From Bacteroidota bacterium (GTDB lineage: Bacteria; Bacteroidota; Ignavibacteria; UBA10030; UBA8401): a stretch of 7,080 nucleotides of DNA. Of the stretch, positions 1 to 5,479 are shown one piece after another (position 1 is the first letter of the stretch; every line of letters begins with the position of its first letter). Below the pieces are notes generated by a model, which saw only the letters and a program-made list of their open reading frames with translations, was not told the DNA's origin and did no database searches. Location of the stretch: assembly GCA_030824295.1 (NCBI GenBank), contig JAVBYA010000202.1, positions 1 to 7,080 on the forward strand, written 5' to 3'. The translations under genes were made by a program, and so were the position numbers.

Positions 1-950
1 ACGTAATGCTCGTTGCCCCGGCTACCGCCAATACCATCGCCCATATCGCGCATGGATACGCCGAGGACGCTCTTTCTGCCGCGATCCTGGCCCTCCGCGC
101 CCCGCTGATCATCGCCCCGGCAATGGATTTGGACATGTGGGAGCACCCGGCCACACAGCAGAATCTCGCCCTCCTCCGCTCCCGCGGCTGTTTCATTCTG
201 CCGCCCGAGGAAGGTGAGCTTGCCAGCGGTCTCGTCGGTCCCGGCCGTCTGCCGGAACCCGAAACGATCGTGGAGTACGTGAACGATGTGCTCACCAAAA
301 CACCAATCGACCTGAAGAAGAAGAAGGTGCTCATCACCGCCGGCCCGACCCATGAACCGATCGACCCGGTCCGCTTCATCGGCAACCGCTCCTCCGGGAA
401 GATGGGCTTCGCGCTCGCCAACGCTGCCGCGCTCCGCGGTGCAGAAGTGACGCTCATCGCCGGACCGGTCACGCTCGGCACGCCGAAACATGTGAAACGG
501 ATCGACGTGGAGACTGCACAGCAGATGCACGATGCCGTGATGGCGCAGATGAAGAAGGCGGACATCATCATCATGGCGGCCGCCGTTGCGGACTACGCTC
601 CGGTCACCGCTGCAACAGAGAAGATCAAAAAGAAGGATGCATCGATGAAGGTGGAACTCCGCTCCACTCCGGACATCCTCCGCACCGTTGGCGAGAAACG
701 GACGAAGAAACAGAGACTCATCGGTTTCGCACTGGAGACCACCAACGAACTGGCGCACGCCAAAGAGAAACTGACGAAGAAAAAATTGGATATGATCGTG
801 CTGAACTCCACGCGGGACAAAGGAGCAGCGTTCGGCCACGACACGAACGTCATCACGCTTATCACCACCGGCGGCGCCGTGAAGAAACTGCCGCTGATGG
901 ACAAGTTCGACGCAGCGGTGGAGATCCTGAACGCGATACAAGAATTGTAG
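1..950 (+). CDS. coaBC: CoaBC bifunctional phosphopantothenoylcysteine decarboxylase / phosphopantothenate-cysteine ligase, 5'-truncated by window edge
   Basis: CoaBC makes 4'-phosphopantetheine from phosphopantothenate in two cytosolic steps of coenzyme A synthesis: CTP-dependent ligation of cysteine (CoaB), then FMN-dependent decarboxylation (CoaC). The reading frame is open to base 1, and codons before the ATG at 6 read D-V, as expected inside the conserved ADVMLVAPATANT stretch. That ATG is therefore internal, and roughly 80-90 residues including the CoaC active-site His lie upstream. Counting from the ATG, PATANT is at 5-10, PAMDLDMW at 38-45 and ELASGLVGPGR at 71-81 (CoaC). CoaB begins near 105, with GPT/IDPVR/NRSSGKMG at 113-134, AAAVADY at 191-197, KIKK at 206-209 and PDIL at 222-225. 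The CoaC motifs differ from the E. coli type (Asn to Asp in PxMNxxMW, Cys to Ser in the clamp region), which I recall as normal for Bacteroidota-like CoaBC. The CoaB half looks intact. Confidence 0.95.
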   Translation, partial: VMLVAPATANTIAHIAHGYAEDALSAAILALRAPLIIAPAMDLDMWEHPATQQNLALLRSRGCFILPPEEGELASGLVGPGRLPEPETIVEYVNDVLTKTPIDLKKKKVLITAGPTHEPIDPVRFIGNRSSGKMGFALANAAALRGAEVTLIAGPVTLGTPKHVKRIDVETAQQMHDAVMAQMKKADIIIMAAAVADYAPVTAATEKIKKKDASMKVELRSTPDILRTVGEKRTKKQRLIGFALETTNELAHAKEKLTKKKLDMIVLNSTRDKGAAFGHDTNVITLITTGGAVKKLPLMDKFDAAVEILNAIQEL

Positions 951-954
951 CAAC

Positions 955-978
955 CACGAAGTCACAAAGGCACCAACT
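955..978 (+). repeat. Octad array, CACxAAGx family (3 units)
   Basis: Three consecutive 8-nt units, CACGAAGT (955-962), CACAAAGG (963-970) and CACCAACT (971-978), start four bases after the coaBC stop codon. The period is exact while the bases are degenerate. It is one of many such phrase arrays in the gaps of this window. Function unknown. Confidence 0.6.
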
Positions 979-1008
979 GATTCTGAAAGCATCGTAATCA
1001 ACAGTTTG

Positions 1009-1038
1009 TGTCGCACTGAGCGGAGCCGAAGTGCGACA
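1009..1038. repeat. Perfect 9-bp hairpin, possible dispersed palindromic element
   Basis: TGTCGCACT (1009-1017) is perfectly complementary to AGTGCGACA (1030-1038) across a 12-nt purine-rich loop, GAGCGGAGCCGA (1018-1029). No U-tract follows, so it is not a textbook intrinsic terminator, although it could stabilise the coaBC transcript end. From memory, hairpins with a CTGAGCGGAG-CGAAG loop are dispersed in many Bacteroidota and related genomes. That makes a REP- or MITE-like dispersed unit the best guess, but copy number cannot be judged from one window. Confidence 0.6.
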
Positions 1039-1087
1039 TTACAACAGTACATTCTCTTGATCAGATCATCGAACCGATCATAACCCC

Positions 1088-1900
1088 ATGCCCGAATCCG
1101 AACTTGAAGCAGTCCTGACGCAGGCGCGCCGCTTTCTAGAACAACAGAAGCGGATGTACGGCACCACCATGTACCTGCAGCAGAAGCTGAGCGATGATAC
1201 GCTCCCTGCCGCTCCGTCCGTGCGCAGCACTGCACCGGTCGCTGCACCATCAAAAAGTGCGCCCGCTCCCGTCCCCGCCCCTGCTGCGACCCGCGCGGCC
1301 GAGCGTCCGGCGGGACCGAAAGAACCGTGGCACGATGCGGCGGACATGAAGCAGCTCAACGCGAAGATCTGCAACTGCCTGAAATGCTCGCTCGGCAAGA
1401 TGCGCACGAAGTTCGTCTTCGGCGTCGGCAATACGAATGCGGACCTGATGGTGATCGGCGAAGCACCGGGAGCGGACGAGGATGCGCAGGGTGAACCGTT
1501 CGTGGGACGCGCCGGCCAGCTGCTGAACAAGATCCTGGAAGCGGTCAATTTCAAACGGGAAGAGGTGTACATCGCCAACATCCTGAAATGCCGTCCGCCC
1601 GAGAACCGCCGCCCGCATCCGGACGAAGTGGAACAGTGCGAACCGTACCTGTGGAAGCAGATCGAACTGGTGAAGCCGAAGTTCATCCTCTGTCTTGGAC
1701 TCACCGCCGCGCAAACACTGCTGAAGACCGAGGAATCGCTGACGAGTCTCCGCGCCTCCGTCCACAACTATCACGGCGTGCCGACCTATGTAACGTACCA
1801 CCCCGCCGCGCTGCTGCGGAATCCCAACTGGAAACGTCCTACGTGGGAAGATGTGCAGAAGTTGAGGAAAGCGTATGATGCAGCAATAAACAATAACTGA
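1088..1900 (+). CDS. udg: Family 4 (UDGa-type) iron-sulfur uracil-DNA glycosylase
   Basis: Cytosolic base-excision repair enzyme that removes uracil from DNA, 270 aa. The C-terminal two thirds is a complete family 4 domain. Motif GEAPGADED is at 124-132, PFVGRAG at 137-143, NILKCRPPENRRP at 164-176, and the second catalytic motif HPAALLRNP at 238-246. Likely 4Fe-4S ligands are C97 and C100 (or C95 with one of these), C168 and C184; the C168-C184 spacing of 15 residues is family-typical. Residues 1-35 look helical and charged. Residues 40-78 form an Ala/Pro-rich low-complexity linker, making the protein longer than compact ~200-aa members; I recall similar N-terminal extensions in other bacterial homologues. 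The ATG at 1088 gives the full extension and has no Shine-Dalgarno sequence. It lies 137 nt after coaBC, with a hairpin and an octad array between, so cotranscription is uncertain. Confidence 0.93.
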   Translation: MPESELEAVLTQARRFLEQQKRMYGTTMYLQQKLSDDTLPAAPSVRSTAPVAAPSKSAPAPVPAPAATRAAERPAGPKEPWHDAADMKQLNAKICNCLKCSLGKMRTKFVFGVGNTNADLMVIGEAPGADEDAQGEPFVGRAGQLLNKILEAVNFKREEVYIANILKCRPPENRRPHPDEVEQCEPYLWKQIELVKPKFILCLGLTAAQTLLKTEESLTSLRASVHNYHGVPTYVTYHPAALLRNPNWKRPTWEDVQKLRKAYDAAINNN

Positions 1901-1904
1901 AAGC

Positions 1905-1974
1905 CGTCAGCTATCAGTGATCAGCATATGTGATCACAAATAGAACCCTGAGAACCGAACGCTGATAGCTGACG
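1905..1974. repeat. 13-bp inverted repeat pairing two opposed heptad arrays, possible large hairpin
   Basis: CGTCAGCTATCAG (1905-1917) is the exact reverse complement of CTGATAGCTGACG (1962-1974), with 44 nt between. The left arm opens a short heptad run (TCAGCTA 1907-1913, TCAGTGA 1914-1920, TCAGCAT 1921-1927). The right arm opens a longer run of the complementary phrase. The loop holds a 10-nt palindrome, TGTGATCACA (1929-1938). This could fold in RNA or extrude in DNA. It starts five bases after the udg stop. Confidence 0.6.
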
Positions 1975-2003
1975 ACTGATAGCTGTCAGCTGATAGCTGA
2001 TAA
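1962..2003 (+). repeat. Heptad array, CTGATAG family (6 units)
   Basis: Six contiguous 7-nt units: CTGATAG at 1962, 1976 and 1990, CTGACGA at 1969, CTGTCAG at 1983 and CTGATAA at 1997. Period 7 is exact throughout. The phrase is the reverse complement of the TCAGCTA-type heptads at 1907-1927 and is related to the CAGCTGT heptads at 6361-6388 and 6537-6571. It ends 37 nt before the dnaB start. Confidence 0.75.
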
Positions 2004-2009
2004 CTTTTT
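1984..2009 (+). terminator. Candidate intrinsic terminator before dnaB
   Basis: Within the heptad array, TCAGCT (1986-1991) pairs with AGCTGA (1995-2000) around a GAT loop. The stem extends by a G-U pair (1985/2001) and a T-A pair (1984/2002), and is followed by ACTTTTT. Geometry fits a weak rho-independent terminator for the udg transcript, about 85-110 nt after its stop. The same bases belong to a self-complementary repeat array, so the resemblance may be incidental. Confidence 0.35.
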
Positions 2010-2040
2010 AACATCCCAATAATACCTTCCGACGCATCGT

Positions 2041-3441
2041 ATGAGTGAAAGAACTATAGAACAAACCTCCGGCCGCGTGCCGCCCCAGGCGATGGATGTG
2101 GAAATGTCCGTCCTCGGCGCGATGCTGCTGGAGAAGGAAGCGATCTCCCGCGCGCTCGAGATCCTGGACGAGGATGCCTTCTACAAACCGGCGCATGTGG
2201 AGATCTTCAAGGCCATCATCAGTCTCTTTGAGAAGAACGAAGCAGCCGATTCCATCACCGTGGTGGAAGAACTGCGGCGGATGGGGAAACTGGAACAGAT
2301 CGGCGGACCGCTCTACGTCTCCGATCTGACCATGCGCGTCACCTCCGCAGCGAACGTGGAATACCACGCGAAGATCGTCCTGGAGAAGTCGCTGCTTCGC
2401 AACCTCATTTCCACCAGCACCGAGATCACCAGCCGCGCATTCAATGAGCAGGATGATGCGCTGGACCTGCTGGATGAAGCAGAGAACAAGATCTTCCAGA
2501 TCTCCGAAAAGCGGATGAAAAAGACCTTCGTGGCGATGAAGGAAGCGGTCTTTTCAACGATGGAAATGCTGGAGAGCATCCACGGCAAGCACAGCGGCGT
2601 CACCGGTGTTCCCTCCGGATTCACCGTATTGGATGCCATGACCGGCGGATTCCAGAATTCGGATATGATCATCGTCGCCGCCCGTCCCTCCATGGGAAAG
2701 ACGGCGTTCGTTCTCTCCCTTGCACGCAATGCGGCGGTGGACCACGGCAAGCCGATCGGCTTCTTCTCCCTGGAAATGTCCTCGCAGCAGCTGGTGATGC
2801 GCCTGATCTGCGCCGAAGCGCGCGTGGATGCGCAGAGCGTCCGCACCGGCCGTCTGCCGGAGGAACAGTGGCGCAACCTGAGCACCCGCATCGGCAAACT
2901 CTATAATGCGAAGATCTTCATCGATGACACCCCCGCCCTCTCCATCCTGGAGCTCCGCGCAAAAGCGCGCCGGCTGAAGGCGGAACATGACATCAGTATG
3001 ATCATCATCGATTACCTGCAGCTCATGTCCGGACCGAAGAACGCGCAGAGCCGCGAGCAGGAGATCTCGCAGATCTCCCGGTCGCTGAAAGCGCTGGCGA
3101 AGGAACTCAACATCCCGGTGATCGCCCTGTCACAGCTGAACCGCGCTGTTGAGACCTCCTCCGATAAACGTCCCATGTTGAGCAACCTTCGCGAATCCGG
3201 CGCTATCGAACAGGATGCGGACGTGGTGCTCTTCATCCACCGTCCGGAGAAATTCGGTCTCACCCGCGATGACGGCTCTTCCGCTGAAGGTATCGCCGAG
3301 ATCATCATCGGCAAGCAGCGGAACGGCCCCATCGGCGATGTGGAGCTGGCATTCGTCAATCAATACGCCCGCTTCGAGAACCTGGCGATGCCGACCTTTG
3401 ATGAATATGCACCCCCTGTTGGAAATGAACCAGCATTTTAG
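2041..3441 (+). CDS. dnaB: Replicative DNA helicase DnaB
   Basis: Hexameric 5'-3' ATP-driven helicase that unwinds the chromosome at the replication fork and recruits primase. At 466 aa it has the normal family length, with no intein. The N-terminal domain is at about 14-120, opening with RVPPQAMDVEMSVLGAML and continuing through DAFYKPAHVEIF. A linker follows to ~180, then the RecA-like motor with GVPSGFTVLDAMTGGF (189-204). Walker A is ARPSMGKTA (214-222), the FFSLEMSSQQL segment is at 241-251, Walker B is IIIDYLQL (321-328), SREQEISQISRSLK is at 337-350, IALSQLNRAVE at 361-371, and the arginine-finger region GKQRNGPIG at 424-432. All catalytic motifs appear intact. The ATG at 2041 fits the usual N-terminus; the leader before it is pyrimidine-rich with no Shine-Dalgarno. 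Expected to be essential and constitutively expressed; no operator is visible. Separated from udg by 140 nt of repeats and a possible terminator. Confidence 0.97.
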   Translation: MSERTIEQTSGRVPPQAMDVEMSVLGAMLLEKEAISRALEILDEDAFYKPAHVEIFKAIISLFEKNEAADSITVVEELRRMGKLEQIGGPLYVSDLTMRVTSAANVEYHAKIVLEKSLLRNLISTSTEITSRAFNEQDDALDLLDEAENKIFQISEKRMKKTFVAMKEAVFSTMEMLESIHGKHSGVTGVPSGFTVLDAMTGGFQNSDMIIVAARPSMGKTAFVLSLARNAAVDHGKPIGFFSLEMSSQQLVMRLICAEARVDAQSVRTGRLPEEQWRNLSTRIGKLYNAKIFIDDTPALSILELRAKARRLKAEHDISMIIIDYLQLMSGPKNAQSREQEISQISRSLKALAKELNIPVIALSQLNRAVETSSDKRPMLSNLRESGAIEQDADVVLFIHRPEKFGLTRDDGSSAEGIAEIIIGKQRNGPIGDVELAFVNQYARFENLAMPTFDEYAPPVGNEPAF

Positions 3442-3456
3442 GAAGATGAACGAAAT

Positions 3457-3489
3457 TGAATCATTGAGTCATTGATTCATTGAATCAAT
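3457..3489 (+). repeat. Octad array, TGAxTCAT family (4 units) with 19-nt palindrome
   Basis: Four 8-nt units, TGAATCAT (3457), TGAGTCAT (3465), TGATTCAT (3473) and TGAATCAA (3481), begin 15 nt after the dnaB stop. Mixing TGATTCA and TGAATCA units creates a perfect palindrome at 3471-3489, ATTGATTCA-T-TGAATCAAT. A further copy of the phrase, ATTGAATCAATGA, lies at 3564-3576. No U-tract follows, so I do not call a terminator. Confidence 0.7.
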
Positions 3490-3600
3490 CAGCAAGAGAA
3501 AACCATATTGAATTTTACATTCGTCCCATAGCATCACCTTTATTTTCTCATGGAGTAATACTTATTGAATCAATGAGCAATGTTTTTCAACAACCACTGT
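3490..3600. other. Non-coding spacer between repeat arrays, probable leader/promoter region of the DUF1460 gene
   Basis: AT-rich stretch with no ORF and no clear consensus promoter. It contains one extra TGAATCAAT-type phrase at 3564-3576 but otherwise is the least repetitive part of the gap between dnaB and the DUF1460 gene. A promoter for the downstream gene would most plausibly lie here; I cannot place it. Confidence 0.3.
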
Positions 3601-3635
3601 TCATTGTTCATTGTTAATTGTTAATTGTCCCTTGT
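3601..3635 (+). repeat. Heptad array, xxATTGT family (5 units)
   Basis: TCATTGT (3601), TCATTGT (3608), TAATTGT (3615), TAATTGT (3622) and CCCTTGT (3629) form five exact 7-nt periods. This family recurs on the same strand at 5411-5438, 6397-6410 and 6580-6614. It sits 29 nt before the DUF1460 start codon. Confidence 0.75.
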
Positions 3636-3664
3636 CCATTTAACACTCATTTTTTCCTGCGCCT

Positions 3665-4546
3665 ATGAACCGACGTTCCTTCATCGCTTCTTCCTCCCTC
3701 GCCGCCGCTGCGGCCTCGCTCCCTTCATCCCTGTTCGGTGCACTGCTGCAGGATCTTTCGGATGAGCAGATCTGCCGGATGAAGTTCGACTTCGCCGTCA
3801 GCAAGTCGCTGGCAGCCAAACCGCTCAACGATATCATCGTGGAGATCGGCAAGACCTTCATCGGGACCGATTACGGCGCGAACGTGCTCGAATCGGACGG
3901 TGAGGAACGGCTCGTGGTGAACATGCGCGCGCTGGACTGTGTGACCTTCTACGAGAACTGCGTGGTGCTCGCCCGCTGCATCAAGTCCGGCAAGACCACG
4001 TTCGAGGAGTATATGTCCCAGCTGCAGTTCCTGCGGTACCGGGACGGCAAGATCGACGGATACACCAGCCGGCTGCATTACACCACCGACTACTGGTTCA
4101 ACGCGGAACAGAAGGGTATCCTGAAGGTCGTCACGAAGGAGATCTTCGGCGAAAATAATGTGAAGGAGATCCAGCGTCCTATCAATTTTATGAGCACGCA
4201 CCGCGAGAGCTACAAGCACCTCAAGACGGACGATGCCAACTGGCAGAAGGTGAAACAGCAGGAGGATGCCATCAACGCGCGGAAGGACTTCTTCCTGCCG
4301 AAGGGGAATCTGCATATGTTCGCGGATAAGGTGCAGAACGGCGACCTGATCGGTATCACCACCAATCTTGCAGGGATGGACATCGCCCACACCGGCGTCG
4401 CTGTCCGCCAGAACGGCAAACTCCACTTCATGCACGCCCCAATTACCGGCAAGAAAGTGCAGATCACCGAACAGCCGATGTATGAATATCTTGCGAAGAA
4501 CGGGAAGCAGACGGGGATCATTGTAGCAAGAGTGAGCCCGGTTTAA
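3665..4546 (+). CDS. Exported DUF1460 (AmiA-like / NlpC-P60-related) putative cell-wall amidase
   Basis: 293 aa matching, from motif memory, the DUF1460 family (N-acetylmuramoyl-L-alanine amidase-like), an NlpC/P60-type papain fold thought to act on peptidoglycan fragments. The N-terminus NRRSFIASSSLAAAAASLP has a twin-arginine-like RRSFIA followed by a short Ala-rich hydrophobic stretch (8-19), so it is exported by Tat or Sec, with cleavage probably around 22-28. The likely nucleophile is C92 in RALDCVTFYENC (88-99). The likely catalytic His is H242 in DIAHTGVAV (239-247), preceded by the typical GDLIGITTNL (227-236). SRLHYTTDYW (135-144) is also family-like. All expected elements are present. 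The ATG at 3665 is the only start giving the signal peptide; no Shine-Dalgarno is visible. Its stop abuts an octad array and the yjdF-like gene follows after 52 nt, suggesting cotranscription. Substrate is inferred. Confidence 0.8.
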   Translation: MNRRSFIASSSLAAAAASLPSSLFGALLQDLSDEQICRMKFDFAVSKSLAAKPLNDIIVEIGKTFIGTDYGANVLESDGEERLVVNMRALDCVTFYENCVVLARCIKSGKTTFEEYMSQLQFLRYRDGKIDGYTSRLHYTTDYWFNAEQKGILKVVTKEIFGENNVKEIQRPINFMSTHRESYKHLKTDDANWQKVKQQEDAINARKDFFLPKGNLHMFADKVQNGDLIGITTNLAGMDIAHTGVAVRQNGKLHFMHAPITGKKVQITEQPMYEYLAKNGKQTGIIVARVSPV

Positions 4547-4577
4547 TTACAAGATTGCAAGATTATCAGATTGCAAG
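4546..4577 (+). repeat. Octad array, ATTGCAAG family (4 units) abutting a stop codon
   Basis: ATTACAAG (4546), ATTGCAAG (4554), ATTATCAG (4562) and ATTGCAAG (4570) are four exact 8-nt periods. The first unit starts on the last base of the DUF1460 stop codon, and the array fills most of the 52-nt spacer before the next gene. Confidence 0.75.
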
Positions 4578-4581
4578 AATG

Positions 4582-4586
4582 AGGAG
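4582..4586 (+). promoter_or_regulatory. Possible Shine-Dalgarno AGGAG for the GTG-started yjdF-like gene
   Basis: AGGAG at 4582-4586 lies 12 nt before GTG at 4599, somewhat longer than ideal. No in-frame ATG lies between the previous stop and 4599, so this site supports the GTG start. It is the only good anti-16S match upstream of any start in this window. Confidence 0.45.
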
Positions 4587-4598
4587 CGTAATACTACT

Positions 4599-5210
4599 GT
4601 GAATTGCCGCTACCATACCGAACTTCTCGCGCTCTTTGCTCTGGTGCTTCTCTGGTCCGGCATCGGTCCTAAGGACCAGTTCACCTGGTTCCTGGAGGTC
4701 CTTCCTGCGCTGATCGGTCTCGTCGTCCTCGCCTTCACCTACAAACGCTTCCCGCTCACCGACCTTGCCTACACGCTCATCGTCATCCACACCGCCATCC
4801 TTGCGGTGGGCGGTCATTACACGTACGCCGAAGTGCCGCTCTTCGACTGGGTCCGCGATACGTTCGGGCAGGCGCGGAACAATTACGATAAAGTGGGCCA
4901 TTTCGCCCAGGGATTCATCCCGGCATTGATCATCCGCGAGCTCTTCATCCGCAAACAGGTCGTCCCCTCTCCCCGCTGGCGCAATTTCCTCATCGTCTGC
5001 GTCTGCCTCGCTTTCAGCGCCACATACGAGTTCTTCGAGTGGGGCGTGGCGGCCGGCACCGGCGAAGCGGCGGATGCATTCCTCGGCACACAGGGCTATG
5101 TGTGGGATACGCAGAGTGATATGCTCTATGCGACGATCGGGGCGATCCTGTCGCTGCTGTTGTTGTCGAAATATCATGATAGACAGCTTGAGAAAAAGTT
5201 AGTGAAGTAG
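4599..5210 (+). CDS. yjdF: YjdF-like inner-membrane protein (DUF2238 family)
   Basis: 203 aa, about the size of E. coli YjdF, a polytopic inner-membrane protein of unknown function. Hydrophobic segments lie near 7-21, 30-47, 55-71, 102-117, 130-147 and 175-190, about six membrane spans. Family-like motifs are GGHYTYAEVPLFDW (71-84), NNYDKVGHFAQGF (94-106), YEFFEWG (143-149) and GTQGYVWDTQSDM (163-175). Several His, Asp and Glu residues sit in or beside the spans (H73, D97, H101, E144, E147, D170, D174), which could bind metal or form a polar catalytic site; that is inference. Translation starts at GTG 4599, supported by AGGAG upstream and the lack of an in-frame ATG; M is the initiator. It follows the DUF1460 gene closely, hinting at a shared envelope context. 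The symbol refers to the E. coli family name, not to the unrelated B. subtilis yjdF. Confidence 0.8.
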   Translation: MNCRYHTELLALFALVLLWSGIGPKDQFTWFLEVLPALIGLVVLAFTYKRFPLTDLAYTLIVIHTAILAVGGHYTYAEVPLFDWVRDTFGQARNNYDKVGHFAQGFIPALIIRELFIRKQVVPSPRWRNFLIVCVCLAFSATYEFFEWGVAAGTGEAADAFLGTQGYVWDTQSDMLYATIGAILSLLLLSKYHDRQLEKKLVK

Positions 5211-5242
5211 TGGAGTCATGGAGTCGGGGAGTCGGGGAGTAT
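5211..5242 (+). repeat. Octad array, GGGAGTCG family (4 units) abutting a stop codon
   Basis: TGGAGTCA (5211), TGGAGTCG (5219), GGGAGTCG (5227) and GGGAGTAT (5235) give exact period 8. The array begins on the base immediately after the yjdF-like TAG stop. Confidence 0.75.
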
Positions 5243-5265
5243 CGTATGTCAGATGCAGTGAGAAT

Positions 5266-5297
5266 GGGGAATTGGGAAATTGTGAAACTGTAGAATT
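5266..5297 (+). repeat. Octad array, GGGAAATT family (4 units)
   Basis: GGGGAATT (5266), GGGAAATT (5274), GTGAAACT (5282) and GTAGAATT (5290) give period 8 with more divergence than the neighbouring array. Separated from it by 23 nt of non-repetitive sequence. Confidence 0.55.
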
Positions 5298-5319
5298 AGT
5301 CCTGTGTGTGATTCATCGC

Positions 5320-5333
5320 AGTTTTTAAAAACT
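5320..5333. other. 14-nt perfect AT-rich palindrome
   Basis: AGTTTTTAAAAACT is self-complementary with no loop. It could be a protein-binding site or a chance AT-rich palindrome in the gap upstream of the rhodanese gene. No partner site is visible. Confidence 0.25.
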
Positions 5334-5335
5334 AA

Positions 5336-5360
5336 ACACATAGACACATAGAAAACATAG
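5336..5360 (+). repeat. ACACATAG array (8+8+9 nt)
   Basis: ACACATAG (5336), ACACATAG (5344) and AAAACATAG (5352). The same 8-8-9 layout recurs at 6504-6528. It is the first module of a composite repeat extending to 5469. Confidence 0.7.
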
Positions 5361-5365
5361 AAAGC

Positions 5366-5386
5366 CATCAGTAAACAGTTGTCAGA
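5366..5386 (+). repeat. Degenerate CAGT heptad array (3 units)
   Basis: CATCAGT (5366), AAACAGT (5373) and TGTCAGA (5380) keep CAG at 7-nt spacing. Related to, but more decayed than, the CAGCTGT heptads at 6361-6388 and 6537-6571. Confidence 0.5.
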
Positions 5387-5410
5387 TCTCTGTTCAAAAT
5401 CAGGTTTTTG

Positions 5411-5438
5411 AATTGTCCACTGTCAATTGTCCATTGCT
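5411..5438 (+). repeat. AATTGTC heptad array (4 units)
   Basis: AATTGTC (5411), CACTGTC (5418), AATTGTC (5425) and CATTGCT (5432), exact period 7. An in-frame ATG at 5408 precedes it, but the residues it would encode are repeat-derived, which argues against that start for the rhodanese. Confidence 0.75.
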
Positions 5439-5441
5439 CTT

Positions 5442-5469
5442 CTTTTGACTTTTCACTTTTAACTTTCCA
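5442..5469 (+). repeat. CTTTTGA heptad array (4 units)
   Basis: CTTTTGA (5442), CTTTTCA (5449), CTTTTAA (5456) and CTTTCCA (5463), exact period 7. It ends 10 nt before the rhodanese ATG, so the ribosome-loading region of that mRNA is repeat-derived and CU-rich. Confidence 0.7.
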
Positions 5470-5479
5470 CGTATCTACT

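Noticed and set aside
1078..1767. 229-codon open frame on the - strand opposite udg
   Set aside because: Low-complexity Ser/Cys/Arg-rich translation with no recognisable motif; the + strand encodes a complete conserved glycosylase. GC-rich codon use leaves the opposite frame open.
1929..1938. TGTGATCACA as a CRP/FNR-type operator
   Set aside because: The half-sites lack the 6-nt spacer of a real CRP site, and the bases lie within the loop between two heptad arrays.
1906..2003. Heptad arrays as a CRISPR array
   Set aside because: Units are 7 nt and contiguous without spacers, and there are no cas genes.
2313..2897. Long - strand open frames within dnaB
   Set aside because: Shadow frames of a highly conserved gene; their translations look like reverse-strand reading of helicase codons.
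3508..3534. Sigma-70-like promoter (TTGAAT and TAGCAT) before the DUF1460 gene
   Set aside because: The 15-nt spacing is short, the -10 is poor, and Bacteroidota-type promoters use a different consensus; not supportable from sequence alone.
3725..4435. 236-codon open frame on the - strand opposite the DUF1460 gene
   Set aside because: No motif or plausible start context, and the + strand protein has a signal peptide and conserved catalytic motifs across the whole span.
5408..5479. Upstream in-frame ATG giving the rhodanese 24 extra residues
   Set aside because: Those residues are encoded by AATTGTC and CTTTTGA heptad repeats and would precede a good signal peptide that starts at 5480.
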